Of a stretch of DNA of 35,461 nt, positions 1-6,677 are shown in pieces (position 1 is the first letter of the stretch; each line of letters starts with the position of its first letter). Below the pieces are notes generated by a model. The model was not told where the DNA came from, searched no databases, and saw nothing but the letters and a program-made list of their open reading frames with translations. The DNA comes from Bacteroidales bacterium. GTDB taxonomy: Bacteria > Bacteroidota > Bacteroidia > Bacteroidales > Muribaculaceae. Both the position numbers and the translations under genes were made by a program. Location of the stretch: assembly GCA_004557385.1 (NCBI GenBank), contig SFEA01000023.1:1-35461 (forward strand), in the 5' to 3' direction.

Positions 1-165
1 TGATAGTGAGGTATCCGCTCCCCGCAGGTTGCGCTATCGCTCCACCAGCGGTTATGCATGGTTTGCCATCTCCGATGGCACATCCTCGCGGCGGTCGCCA
101 CTACAGCATCGCATCGTCCTCAGACGGTCCACAGCGCGCACACCCGCGGCGCGGGTGCAGATGCG
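1..165. repeat. REP/BIME-like palindromic element, cut by window edge
   Basis: This non-coding stretch matches 13994-14183 almost base for base over the first 90 positions and then more loosely. It contains a long imperfect hairpin (CCGCAGGT at 22-29 with ACCAGCGG at 44-51), a perfect 7-bp hairpin (TGCCATC 64-70, GATGGCA 74-80) and a third hairpin (CACCCGC 141-147, GCGGGTG 151-157). The first two are the same hairpins that flank both RAYT transposase genes at 26.3-27.0 kb and 29.3-30.0 kb. The partner half, and any transposase, would lie left of the window. Confidence 0.8.
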
Positions 166-192
166 GCAGATGAGGTAATTCGCGTCCTGTCT

Positions 193-276
193 ATCGCAGC
201 TGTTATCTTCTACGCATCCATCGCAACGAACGCCCATCGCAGCTGTTATCTTCTACGTGTTACATCACAACGAACG
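193..276. repeat. Two direct copies of a 43-bp unit
   Basis: The 22-base string beginning ATCGCAGCTGTTATC occurs at 193-214 and again at 236-257, and both are followed by a similar tail ending in CAACGAACG, giving a 43-base period. Just before it, GGTAATTCGCGTCCTGTC (174-191) also occurs at 13693-13710, so the unit sits inside the dispersed repeat material. Open frames across this stretch have no recognisable protein. Confidence 0.7.
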
Positions 277-365
277 TCTGTACAGGACGTGACCCCGGAG
301 GCATTTTGCCAACGATGCTTCGGCGCCATGCCACACCAAGGTTTTAGTTTTTCGGTAATAATTAT

Positions 366-373
366 TAACTTTG
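366..373 (+). promoter_or_regulatory. Probable Bacteroidota -7 element (TAACTTTG)
   Basis: TAACTTTG fits the TAnnTTTG consensus and lies about 70 bases before the glycosyltransferase start at 446. The -33 position holds only a T-run (TTTT near 342-345), so the match is partial. It lies right after the repeat block. Confidence 0.45.
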
Positions 374-445
374 CCAAGGATGTGGAATCGCGAGGCTATG
401 CGTCGGGCGTTTTACACCTTTTATTATAATATTTAGAAAAATACG

Positions 446-1318
446 ATGCAAAAAGTACTTGCAGAAATCATAGCGGGAGTAATCCCTTTCAAAATGGCTC
501 GAAACAGGTGGCGCGGGCTGTTGCGCTACGGGGCGCTGAGAGCGTTGCGCCTGCGTTGGCAGATGCGTCACACACGAGTTGAGCCGAAACACTATCTTGC
601 GGTGTGTGCCATAGCCAAGAACGAGGGACCGTATTTTGCCGAATGGATTGAGTGGCATCTGAGCCATGGCGTGGAGAAATTCTACATCTACGACAACGAG
701 AGTGCCGACAACACCCGCCAGGTGCTGCAGCCTTACATCGACCGCGGCGTGGTGGATTACACCTACTTCCCGGGTCGGAAACAGCAACTTGCGGCTTACG
801 ACGACTGCTTTGAGCGGCATAGGCTGGAGGCGCGCTGGATTGCGGTGATTGACCTCGACGAGTTTATTGTGCCGGTGAAGGATGGCTCCATACCCGAGTT
901 TTTGCATCACATGGAAGATTATGCCGTGGTTGAAATCAACTGGCTGGTGTATGGCAGTTCGGGTGCAAAAACCAAGGCTGAGGGCGGCGTGATGCAGCGC
1001 TTCCACCGCCACTCGCTGCCGCAGCACCGGCTGAACACCCATGTGAAAAGCATCGTTGACCCGCGCCGGGTGTGCTGCATGATTGGCTGCCACGAGGCGG
1101 CTCGCATCACCGGCAAACCGGTCGACCCCGAGGGCAACGTGATTAAGAAGCACTTTGGCGACCGCGCTCCGCAGCAAGAGGTGATTAGAATAAATCACTA
1201 TGCCGTGAAATCGTATGAGGAGTTTCTGGGCAAACGTGCCCGCGGCCGTGCCCGCATCAATTCGATGCGCGACTTGAGCTATTTTGAGCAATACGACCTG
1301 AACGATTTGGAGGACTGA
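446..1318 (+). CDS. Glycosyltransferase, GT92/DUF23-like (GT-A fold)
   Basis: A 290-residue protein with a basic N-terminus and then a GT-A domain from about residue 50. Visible family marks are the opening CAIAKNEGPYFAEWIEWH, the substrate-side YDNESADNT, and the metal-binding DLDEF near residue 135. These are typical of the GT92/Glyco_tranf_2_4 group, which adds single sugars to surface glycans; donor and acceptor cannot be read from sequence. No transmembrane segment is evident, so it probably acts at the cytoplasmic face of the inner membrane. It is the first gene of a same-strand glycan group but is separated from the next gene by 300 bases containing that gene's own promoter, so it is probably a separate transcript. 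The 362-residue frame on the opposite strand is its shadow. Confidence 0.85.
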   Translation: MQKVLAEIIAGVIPFKMARNRWRGLLRYGALRALRLRWQMRHTRVEPKHYLAVCAIAKNEGPYFAEWIEWHLSHGVEKFYIYDNESADNTRQVLQPYIDRGVVDYTYFPGRKQQLAAYDDCFERHRLEARWIAVIDLDEFIVPVKDGSIPEFLHHMEDYAVVEINWLVYGSSGAKTKAEGGVMQRFHRHSLPQHRLNTHVKSIVDPRRVCCMIGCHEAARITGKPVDPEGNVIKKHFGDRAPQQEVIRINHYAVKSYEEFLGKRARGRARINSMRDLSYFEQYDLNDLED

Positions 1319-1550
1319 TTTCGAGCAACTTATACAAGAGGGGTATATACGACGCTTGAAATGAGGCATCATTTCAAAGAGGTGATTCTTTTGGCGCGGA
1401 TTGCGCTGAAAAATCTTATAAATCCAATCAATCTGTGTGAGCCAATCACCCACCTCTGCGATTTCAGCGGTTTCCGCGAGAGATTATCGTGCTATGGTTG
1501 CACACCCGGCGCCGTTGCATATTGCCATCAGCCTCGGTGGCAGGGCATTG
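1319..1550. other. Intergenic stretch with a 9-bp hairpin
   Basis: Contains a perfect inverted repeat, TTGAAATGA (1356-1364) and TCATTTCAA (1369-1377), with a 4-base loop. No T-tract follows, so it is not a textbook intrinsic terminator. A 23-base string at 1430-1452 matches 19871-19893 at 21 positions. I see no convincing gene here. Confidence 0.5.
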
Positions 1551-1582
1551 TTTGATTATTAGGCGTTTTTGCACTATCTTTG
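1551..1582 (+). promoter_or_regulatory. Bacteroidota-type promoter for the acyltransferase gene
   Basis: TTTG at 1551-1554, a 20-base spacer, then TATCTTTG at 1575-1582: a full match to the TTTG/TAnnTTTG pattern. Transcription would start near 1590, giving a leader of about 30 bases before the ATG at 1620, with a purine-rich GAAAGGA just upstream of the start. Confidence 0.75.
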
Positions 1583-1619
1583 CAACAAATTGCGAAAATA
1601 GGCTGAAAGGACTAATGAG

Positions 1620-2552
1620 ATGACTAACGATAACAAAAACAACAACGATACTACAGGAGTGCAATCGTCGTTCTCCTACACCCTGCTGCGAATGGTGATT
1701 ACTGCGGTGTCGCACATTCCGTTCGGGGTGCTGTATGTGCTGTCGGATATCATCTTCTTTCCGCTATACTATGTGGTGCGCTATCGCCGCAAGGTGGTGC
1801 GCAAAAATCTTGTGGAATCGTTCCCCGAGAAGAACCTGAACGAGATTGTTGCATTGGAGAAAAAGTTCTACCACAGTTTCATCGACATTGCGCTCGAGAG
1901 CTGCAAGATGATGACTATCAGCCACGACGAAATACGCCGTCACATCAGCTTCAGCAATGTGGAATGCGCCAACGCCATGCTGCGCCAAGGCACAAGCGTG
2001 GGGCTATTTATGGGGCACTTCGGCAACTGGGAGTGGGTGGCATCGCTGGCGCTATGGCTGTGGAACGGTGCATTGGCATCGCAAATCTACCACCGGCTGC
2101 GCAACCCGGCGATGGACCGCCTGATGAAACAGATGCGCGAGCGATTTGGCAGCGTGTGCGTGGAGATGCACGACACGGTGCGTTTTGTGCGCGACGGGCT
2201 CAACGACGAACGTCCTTACATCATTGGCTTCATTGCCGACCAGTCGCCAAAGCTGCGCGAATCGAAGCATTTTGTCGATTTTCTCAACCACAGCACACCG
2301 GTGCTCACCGGTTCGGAGAAGGTGATGAAGCGCTATGGCTACCAGGCGGTGTTCCTTGGCGTGCGCCGAGTGAAGCGTGGCTACTACGAATGCACCATTA
2401 CGCCGCTGCACCCCAATGCGCCTGAACTGCCCGACTTTGAGTTGACCCGCCTTTACTTCGAAAAATTAGAGGAGGAAATCAAGCAAAATCCCGAGTTGTA
2501 TCTGTGGACTCACAACCGATTTAAGCACGCACGAGAATTAGAAACCGAGTAA
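1620..2552 (+). CDS. LpxL/HtrB-type lipid A (lysophospholipid) acyltransferase
   Basis: A 310-residue protein of the bacterial lipid A late-acyltransferase family (PF03279 type). It has a hydrophobic N-terminal segment (about residues 20-50, GVLYVLSDIIFFPLYYV) that would anchor it in the inner membrane. The catalytic HX4E motif is seen as GHFGNWEW near residue 130, and a conserved ADQSP block follows near residue 200. The family transfers a secondary acyl chain onto Kdo-lipid A; in Bacteroidota some members also acylate other lipids, so the exact substrate is uncertain. The length is normal. The next gene, a Stealth-family transferase, starts 27 bases downstream, so they are probably co-transcribed. 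Confidence 0.88.
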   Translation: MTNDNKNNNDTTGVQSSFSYTLLRMVITAVSHIPFGVLYVLSDIIFFPLYYVVRYRRKVVRKNLVESFPEKNLNEIVALEKKFYHSFIDIALESCKMMTISHDEIRRHISFSNVECANAMLRQGTSVGLFMGHFGNWEWVASLALWLWNGALASQIYHRLRNPAMDRLMKQMRERFGSVCVEMHDTVRFVRDGLNDERPYIIGFIADQSPKLRESKHFVDFLNHSTPVLTGSEKVMKRYGYQAVFLGVRRVKRGYYECTITPLHPNAPELPDFELTRLYFEKLEEEIKQNPELYLWTHNRFKHARELETE

Positions 2553-2579
2553 AACAAATGTTTTTATACATATTATAAT

Positions 2580-3572
2580 ATGGATATTGATTTTGTAATC
2601 ACCTGGGTGGACATGAACGACCCCGTGTGGCAAGAAAAATTCAATAGATACCGAAACGACAAACACAACACCAAGAATGGAGTGTCGAAAGCACGTTTCC
2701 GCGACAACGGGTTTCTGAAATACTGGTTTCGTGGCGTGGAAAAGTTTGCGCCTTGGGTGAGGAAGATTCACTTCATCACCACCGGACAGACACCCAAATG
2801 GCTCGACGTGAACAACCCCAAGATTCACTTGGTGCGCCACGAGGATTTCATTCCCGAGCAGTTTCTGCCCACTTTCAATTCGGTGGTGATTGAGCGATAT
2901 ATATACAAAATACCCGGCCTGAGCGAGCACTTCGTGTATTTCAACGACGACTTCTACATCATCAACAACCTCAGCCCCGAGCGATTCTTTCAGGGCGGGC
3001 TGCCATGCGACATTGCCGTCTTCGACTACAACCCGTCGTGGTCGCAATGGTATGTACGCATCAAAAACAACATACGCCTCATCAACCGGCACTTCAACAA
3101 GCGCCAGGTGATGAAGCAGTGGCACGACAAGTGGTTCAACCGATGCTACGGCATGCGAGCACGCTGGAACTATATACTGAAGTATTACGGCAAATTCGTG
3201 ACGCTGCGCGTGCCGCACAATGCCCAACCCTATCTGAAATCCACCTTCAACGAGGTGTGGGCGGCTGTAGGCGACGAGCTCACTGCCACGTCGGTGAACA
3301 AGTTTCGCGCACTGAACGACTTGACGCCCGAGCTATTCCGCACATGGCAGATTTGCCGCGGCAACTTTGTGCCCTACAACACCTATGCCGACACCAAAAT
3401 GTTTCCGCTGATGGTGCGCCCAAAGCAAGCCGAAAAGGCTATTCGCAGCCAGGCTTACACCCTCGTCTGCCTCAACGACAATGTGCATATTCGCAACTAC
3501 GACCTGGTGATGAGCAACCTGCGCGACGCTTTCCAAAGCATATTGCCCGAGAAATCGAGCTTTGAAGTCTAA
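2580..3572 (+). CDS. Stealth-family sugar-phosphate transferase (capsule-type)
   Basis: A 330-residue protein with the conserved regions of the Stealth family in order: CR1 at the very N-terminus (DFVITWVDMNDPVW), CR2 with RDNGFLKYWFRGVEKFAPWVRKI (about residues 43-65) and the acidic FNDDFYI (about 122-128), then the CR3-like FNEVWAAVG region (about 223) and a short C-terminal part. Family members transfer hexose- or HexNAc-1-phosphate to build phosphodiester-linked glycans such as capsules. Its place just after a lipid A acyltransferase and before two glycosyltransferases suggests decoration of a cell-surface polymer with a sugar phosphate; that is inference. No membrane segment is apparent. 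Confidence 0.88.
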   Translation: MDIDFVITWVDMNDPVWQEKFNRYRNDKHNTKNGVSKARFRDNGFLKYWFRGVEKFAPWVRKIHFITTGQTPKWLDVNNPKIHLVRHEDFIPEQFLPTFNSVVIERYIYKIPGLSEHFVYFNDDFYIINNLSPERFFQGGLPCDIAVFDYNPSWSQWYVRIKNNIRLINRHFNKRQVMKQWHDKWFNRCYGMRARWNYILKYYGKFVTLRVPHNAQPYLKSTFNEVWAAVGDELTATSVNKFRALNDLTPELFRTWQICRGNFVPYNTYADTKMFPLMVRPKQAEKAIRSQAYTLVCLNDNVHIRNYDLVMSNLRDAFQSILPEKSSFEV

Positions 3573-3627
3573 AGGGCTACCCTATCAATCAACACTAATT
3601 TATTTTAACTTCAACCTTTAACCCACA

Positions 3628-4416
3628 ATGGCAAGCATGACTACCGACAAAAAGCAAGTGGTGGTGTCGATGACCTCTTTCCCAAAAGCTATACCGTATG
3701 CCATGAAGGCAATACGGTCAATTCTAAATGGCACTGTGTTACCGGATAGGCTTGTTTTATACCTGTTCCTCCCGGAGTTTGGAGAAGAAGGAATTCCCCA
3801 AGAACTTATGCGCCTGAGCGAGGAGAACAAAATATTTGAGATAAGGAACTGCGAGCGAAACCTGCGTTCGTATCTCAAGCTCATACCGGCTATTGCCGAT
3901 TTCCCCGAGTCGATAATTGTTACGGTGGACGATGATATTGATTATCACCCCAATATGCTACGCGACCTATTGGCTATGCATGCCACTAACCCTCACGCAG
4001 TGTGGGCGCATCGAGTAAGACATGTCAAGCTTGGAAAACCGTATCATAAGTGGACAAAATATCGCTGGTATCATTTTCTGTTTAAGCGTATCCAAGGAGG
4101 ATTCGCCAACCTCCAGACTGGCGTTGGCGGCGTGCTTTATCCTCCACATTCATTGCGTGAGGATATGCTTGATGCCGACCTATTCACAAAGATTGCACCA
4201 AGCTGTGATGACTTTTGGTTTTGGGCTGCCACAATTCTTAATGGGGTGGAAGTGATACCCGTGCCTTTTGGATACAATAGGCCTCGTGAACTTGGCAAGC
4301 CCAAGGGATTGTCGCTAATGACGATTAACTATAAAAGCGGAGTTGACCGAAATATTATGGCACTAAATGCTATTTTGGAGAAGTATCCTGAAATAAAACA
4401 ACTAATAGAAAAATAA
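3628..4416 (+). CDS. Glycosyltransferase (GT-A, paralogue 1 of tandem pair)
   Basis: A 262-residue protein. Visible marks are the N-terminal VVVSMTSFPKAIPYA, the acidic metal-binding run VTVDDDIDYH (about residues 93-102), a GVGGVLYPPHSL block near 170, and APSCDDFWFW near 190, where a catalytic acidic residue is expected. It is closely related to the next gene along its whole length. It is AT-richer than both neighbours, so its codon use is unlike theirs. Its stop codon overlaps the next start by one base (TAATG), which implies translational coupling. The donor sugar cannot be deduced. The gap of 55 bases from the Stealth gene is compatible with the same operon. Confidence 0.75.
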   Translation: MASMTTDKKQVVVSMTSFPKAIPYAMKAIRSILNGTVLPDRLVLYLFLPEFGEEGIPQELMRLSEENKIFEIRNCERNLRSYLKLIPAIADFPESIIVTVDDDIDYHPNMLRDLLAMHATNPHAVWAHRVRHVKLGKPYHKWTKYRWYHFLFKRIQGGFANLQTGVGGVLYPPHSLREDMLDADLFTKIAPSCDDFWFWAATILNGVEVIPVPFGYNRPRELGKPKGLSLMTINYKSGVDRNIMALNAILEKYPEIKQLIEK

Positions 4417-5207
4417 TGACAATCGCAAATACAGAGCGCCCTCAAGTGGTGGTGTCGATGACCTCGTTCCCTCAAGCTATACCGTATGCCGTGGGTGCGC
4501 TGCGCTCGCTGCTGCAAGGGTCGGTGCTGCCCGACAAACTCATCCTCTACCTCACCTTCGCTCAGTTTGCCGACGGCGTGATTCCCGAGGAGCTGAAGCA
4601 GCTCGAAGCCGAAAACCCCATTTTTGAGATTCGCAACTACGACCCTGACATACGCTCCTACCGCAAACTGGTGCCGGCACTTGCCGACTTCCCCGAAGCC
4701 ATAATAGTGACGGTGGACGACGATGTGCACTACCATAAACACATGCTGCGCGACTTGCTGCGCATGCATGCCCAGCTGCCTCACGCCGTGCTTGCCCATC
4801 GCGCCAAGCGCATCAGTTTGGGAAAGCCTTATCGCAAATGGAAGAAATATCGCTGGTATCATTTTCTGTTCAAGCGTCTACACATCAGCTATGCCAGCTT
4901 GCAGACCGGCGTTGGCGGCGTGCTCTATCCGCCCCACTCGCTGCGTGCCGATATGATGGACATCGACCTGTTCACCACCCTCGCACCCAGCTGCGACGAC
5001 ATCTGGTTTTGGGCAGCAGGTGTGCGCAACGGCTATCCCGTAGTGCCTGTGCCATTCGGGCGCAACAAGCCTCGCGGACTGCACAAGCCCAAGAGCCTGT
5101 CGCTGAAAACCGTCAACTTCAAGGCCGGCATCGACCGCAACACAGCAGCCCTCAACGCAATCATCGAGCATTATCCCGATATTGCCAAACTGCTTAGCAA
5201 TCAATAA
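4416..5207 (+). CDS. Glycosyltransferase (GT-A, paralogue 2 of tandem pair)
   Basis: A 263-residue protein with the same motifs as the preceding gene: VVVSMTSFPQAIPYA, VTVDDDVHYH, GVGGVLYPPHSL and APSCDDIWFW. More than half of the residues are identical by eye. The DNA is markedly GC-richer than paralogue 1, yet short blocks are nearly identical at DNA level (for example 4057-4089 and 4845-4877, one difference), which suggests patchy gene conversion. It starts on the last base of the previous stop codon. Two similar transferases side by side could add consecutive similar residues, or one could be a diverging spare. It is the last member of the plus-strand glycan group. Confidence 0.75.
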   Translation: MTIANTERPQVVVSMTSFPQAIPYAVGALRSLLQGSVLPDKLILYLTFAQFADGVIPEELKQLEAENPIFEIRNYDPDIRSYRKLVPALADFPEAIIVTVDDDVHYHKHMLRDLLRMHAQLPHAVLAHRAKRISLGKPYRKWKKYRWYHFLFKRLHISYASLQTGVGGVLYPPHSLRADMMDIDLFTTLAPSCDDIWFWAAGVRNGYPVVPVPFGRNKPRGLHKPKSLSLKTVNFKAGIDRNTAALNAIIEHYPDIAKLLSNQ

Positions 5208-5212
5208 CTTTG
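5181..5212 (+). promoter_or_regulatory. Possible promoter for DUF4286-ruvC
   Basis: TAACTTTG (5205-5212) matches TAnnTTTG, with ATTG (5181-5184) 20 bases upstream in place of TTTG. It overlaps the stop codon of the preceding glycosyltransferase and lies 42 bases before the DUF4286 start, so the housekeeping pair can be expressed apart from the glycan genes. Confidence 0.45.
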
Positions 5213-5254
5213 CCGCAGGCTGCCAACCCACAAAACACCCGTAATTAATAATAT

Positions 5255-5563
5255 ATGATTATATTCAACACCACATATCATGTTGCCGACGCCGTGAAAG
5301 ACGACTTCATTGCATGGCTGCGCAGCGAATACGTGCCTCGAGCCACCGCCGAACGCCTGCTACTGGTGCCGCAGCTCACTCGCATCATTGGCAGCGAACG
5401 CGACGGCGGCGCAAGCTATGCCCTGCAATTCCGCGCCATGTCGGTGAATTCGCTCGAAATTTGGCAACACACCACCGGCAATCAACTTGCCAAAGACCTC
5501 ACCCGCCGCTTTGGCAACAACGTGGTGGGATTTGCAACACTGATGGAGAAAATCGACGTTTAA
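5255..5563 (+). CDS. DUF4286 family protein
   Basis: A 102-residue protein that begins MIIFNTTYHV and has the short alpha/beta layout of DUF4286 (PF14114). Family members sit next to ruvC in many Bacteroidota genomes, and here ruvC starts 19 bases downstream. The function is unknown. The fold is probably a dimeric ferredoxin-like alpha/beta barrel, judging from the pattern of a beta strand, a helix with VKDDFIAWL, and a closing strand; that is inference. There is no signal peptide or membrane segment. Its pairing with the Holliday-junction resolvase is the only functional hint. Confidence 0.85.
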   Translation: MIIFNTTYHVADAVKDDFIAWLRSEYVPRATAERLLLVPQLTRIIGSERDGGASYALQFRAMSVNSLEIWQHTTGNQLAKDLTRRFGNNVVGFATLMEKIDV

Positions 5564-5582
5564 CCCCAAAACACCAAGCGGC

Positions 5583-6194
5583 ATGACACCTGAGCAAAAT
5601 GCAACTGACAGCACCGTAGACCAGCGCGTGAAAGACTTCGGCCGCGTGATTATCGGCATCGACCCCGGCACCAACGTGATGGGCTACGGCATTTTAGGCA
5701 TCAACGGCAAGAAACCACAGCTGGTGGCAATGGGCGTGATTAAGCTGAGCAAATTCGACGACCACTATATGCGCCTGCGACGCATCTACGAGCGCGTGAG
5801 CGGGCTGGTGAAGCAATATCTGCCCGACGAGATGGCTATCGAAGCACCATTCTTCGGCAAAAACGTGCAGTCGATGCTCAAATTAGGCAGGGCACAAGGC
5901 GTGGCAATGGCTGCCGCACTCACCCGCGACATCCCCATTGTGGAATACGAGCCACGAAAAATAAAGATGGCAATCACCGGCAACGGCGCCGCCTCGAAGG
6001 AGCAAGTGGCGGAGATGCTGCGACGCATACTCGCTATCGACAAAGACGATATGCCCGACTTCCTCGACGCCACCGACGCGCTCGCCGCCGCACTGTGCCA
6101 CTTCTACGAATCGGGCAAACCCATAGTGGCTAAAGGCGCCCGCTCGTGGGCTGAATATATAGCCAAAAACCCCGACAAAGTGAAAAAACCGTAA
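5583..6194 (+). CDS. ruvC: Crossover junction endodeoxyribonuclease RuvC
   Basis: A 203-residue protein that resolves Holliday junctions with RuvAB during recombination and repair. The four catalytic acidic positions of the family are visible: the Asp in IGIDPGTNVMGYG (about residue 26), the Glu in AIEAPFFGKN (about 87), and the two Asp of FLDATDALAAALCH near 160. The DNA-binding segment FGKNVQSMLKLGRAQGV is intact. About 18 extra residues precede the usual start, which is common in Bacteroidota. It is cytoplasmic and probably co-transcribed with the DUF4286 gene. Confidence 0.95.
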   Translation: MTPEQNATDSTVDQRVKDFGRVIIGIDPGTNVMGYGILGINGKKPQLVAMGVIKLSKFDDHYMRLRRIYERVSGLVKQYLPDEMAIEAPFFGKNVQSMLKLGRAQGVAMAAALTRDIPIVEYEPRKIKMAITGNGAASKEQVAEMLRRILAIDKDDMPDFLDATDALAAALCHFYESGKPIVAKGARSWAEYIAKNPDKVKKP

Positions 6195-6334
6195 CCCGGT
6201 CGATGAACACCCATCATTTTTAACATATGCTAATATGCGCTCCAGAAACACTCACAACGGCGTTTTTTGGAAATCTTTACCGTTTTGTAATATAAAAAAG
6301 GTGAAAAAATTAGGTACAAATAGTAAAAAATTAC

Positions 6335-6342
6335 TAATTTTG
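6335..6342 (+). promoter_or_regulatory. Probable -7 element (TAATTTTG) for the leader RNA
   Basis: TAATTTTG fits TAnnTTTG. No TTTG is found 19-21 bases upstream, so only the -7 part matches. A start near 6349 would place all of the hairpins listed below within the transcript, about 330 bases before the receptor gene. Confidence 0.5.
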
Positions 6343-6348
6343 TGCTCG

Positions 6349-6541
6349 AAATAATGAACACACAAGATATTTCTTGTGGCGTATTTATGCTAAACGAGAT
6401 GAAATTTGCTCAAAATAAGGTATTTAGCTCAACGCATGCGTTACGATACGCATGGGCAAGCATTGTGCCCTCAAATGAGCACAGCAAACCGAAGTCACAT
6501 ACATTCCATAGAAGCTCTGGAATATGTGGCTTTGTTTTTTT
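6349..6541 (+). ncRNA. Structured leader or small RNA with terminator (unassigned)
   Basis: By eye this folds into nested helices: hairpin CACAAGA/TCTTGTG (6361-6367, 6372-6378); an outer stem TTTGCT (6405-6410) with AGCAAA (6483-6488); inside it GCTCA (6427-6431) with TGAGC (6476-6480); and inside that two hairpins, CATGCGT/ACGCATG (6435-6441, 6448-6454) and GGGCA/TGCCC (6454-6458, 6466-6470). A terminator hairpin ends it. This resembles a junction-containing cis-regulatory leader or a free small RNA. It matches no riboswitch class I can recognise. The 74-residue frame across it (6342-6566) has no protein-like features. Confidence 0.5.
6493..6541 (+). terminator. Intrinsic terminator or attenuator ahead of the receptor gene
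   Basis: The left arm 6493-6508 (with a 2-base bulge and one G-U pair) pairs with TGGAATATGTGGCT at 6518-6531, followed by TTTGTTTTTTT (6531-6541). It lies between the structured RNA and the receptor gene, so it either ends a small RNA or controls read-through into the receptor. Confidence 0.75.
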
Positions 6542-6677
6542 GAACCACAAGATGCATTTATGCTGAAGTAAGATTGATTATCTTAGTGTGAATGGCATCT
6601 TAATAATGACTTACTGATTAAGTATTTGCTTACAATTTCAAAAAACAAACATAGTATTATTAATTTAATCTTATTTT

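Noticed and set aside
58..429. 123-residue open frame in the left repeat block
   Set aside because: It is made of palindromic repeats read as codons and overlaps the 43-bp direct repeats and the promoter of the next gene.
365..1453. 362-residue open frame on the minus strand
   Set aside because: It lies antisense over the GT92-like gene, shows no family motif, and its length follows from the GC-rich codon use of that gene.
6349..6541. Assignment of the leader RNA to a known riboswitch or to 6S RNA
   Set aside because: None of the conserved motifs I know for TPP, cobalamin, SAM or preQ1 classes is present, and the ends do not form the long closing helix expected of 6S RNA.
6342..6566. 74-residue open frame before the receptor gene
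   Set aside because: It crosses the hairpins and terminator of the leader RNA, lacks a good ribosome site, and has a composition unlike a protein.
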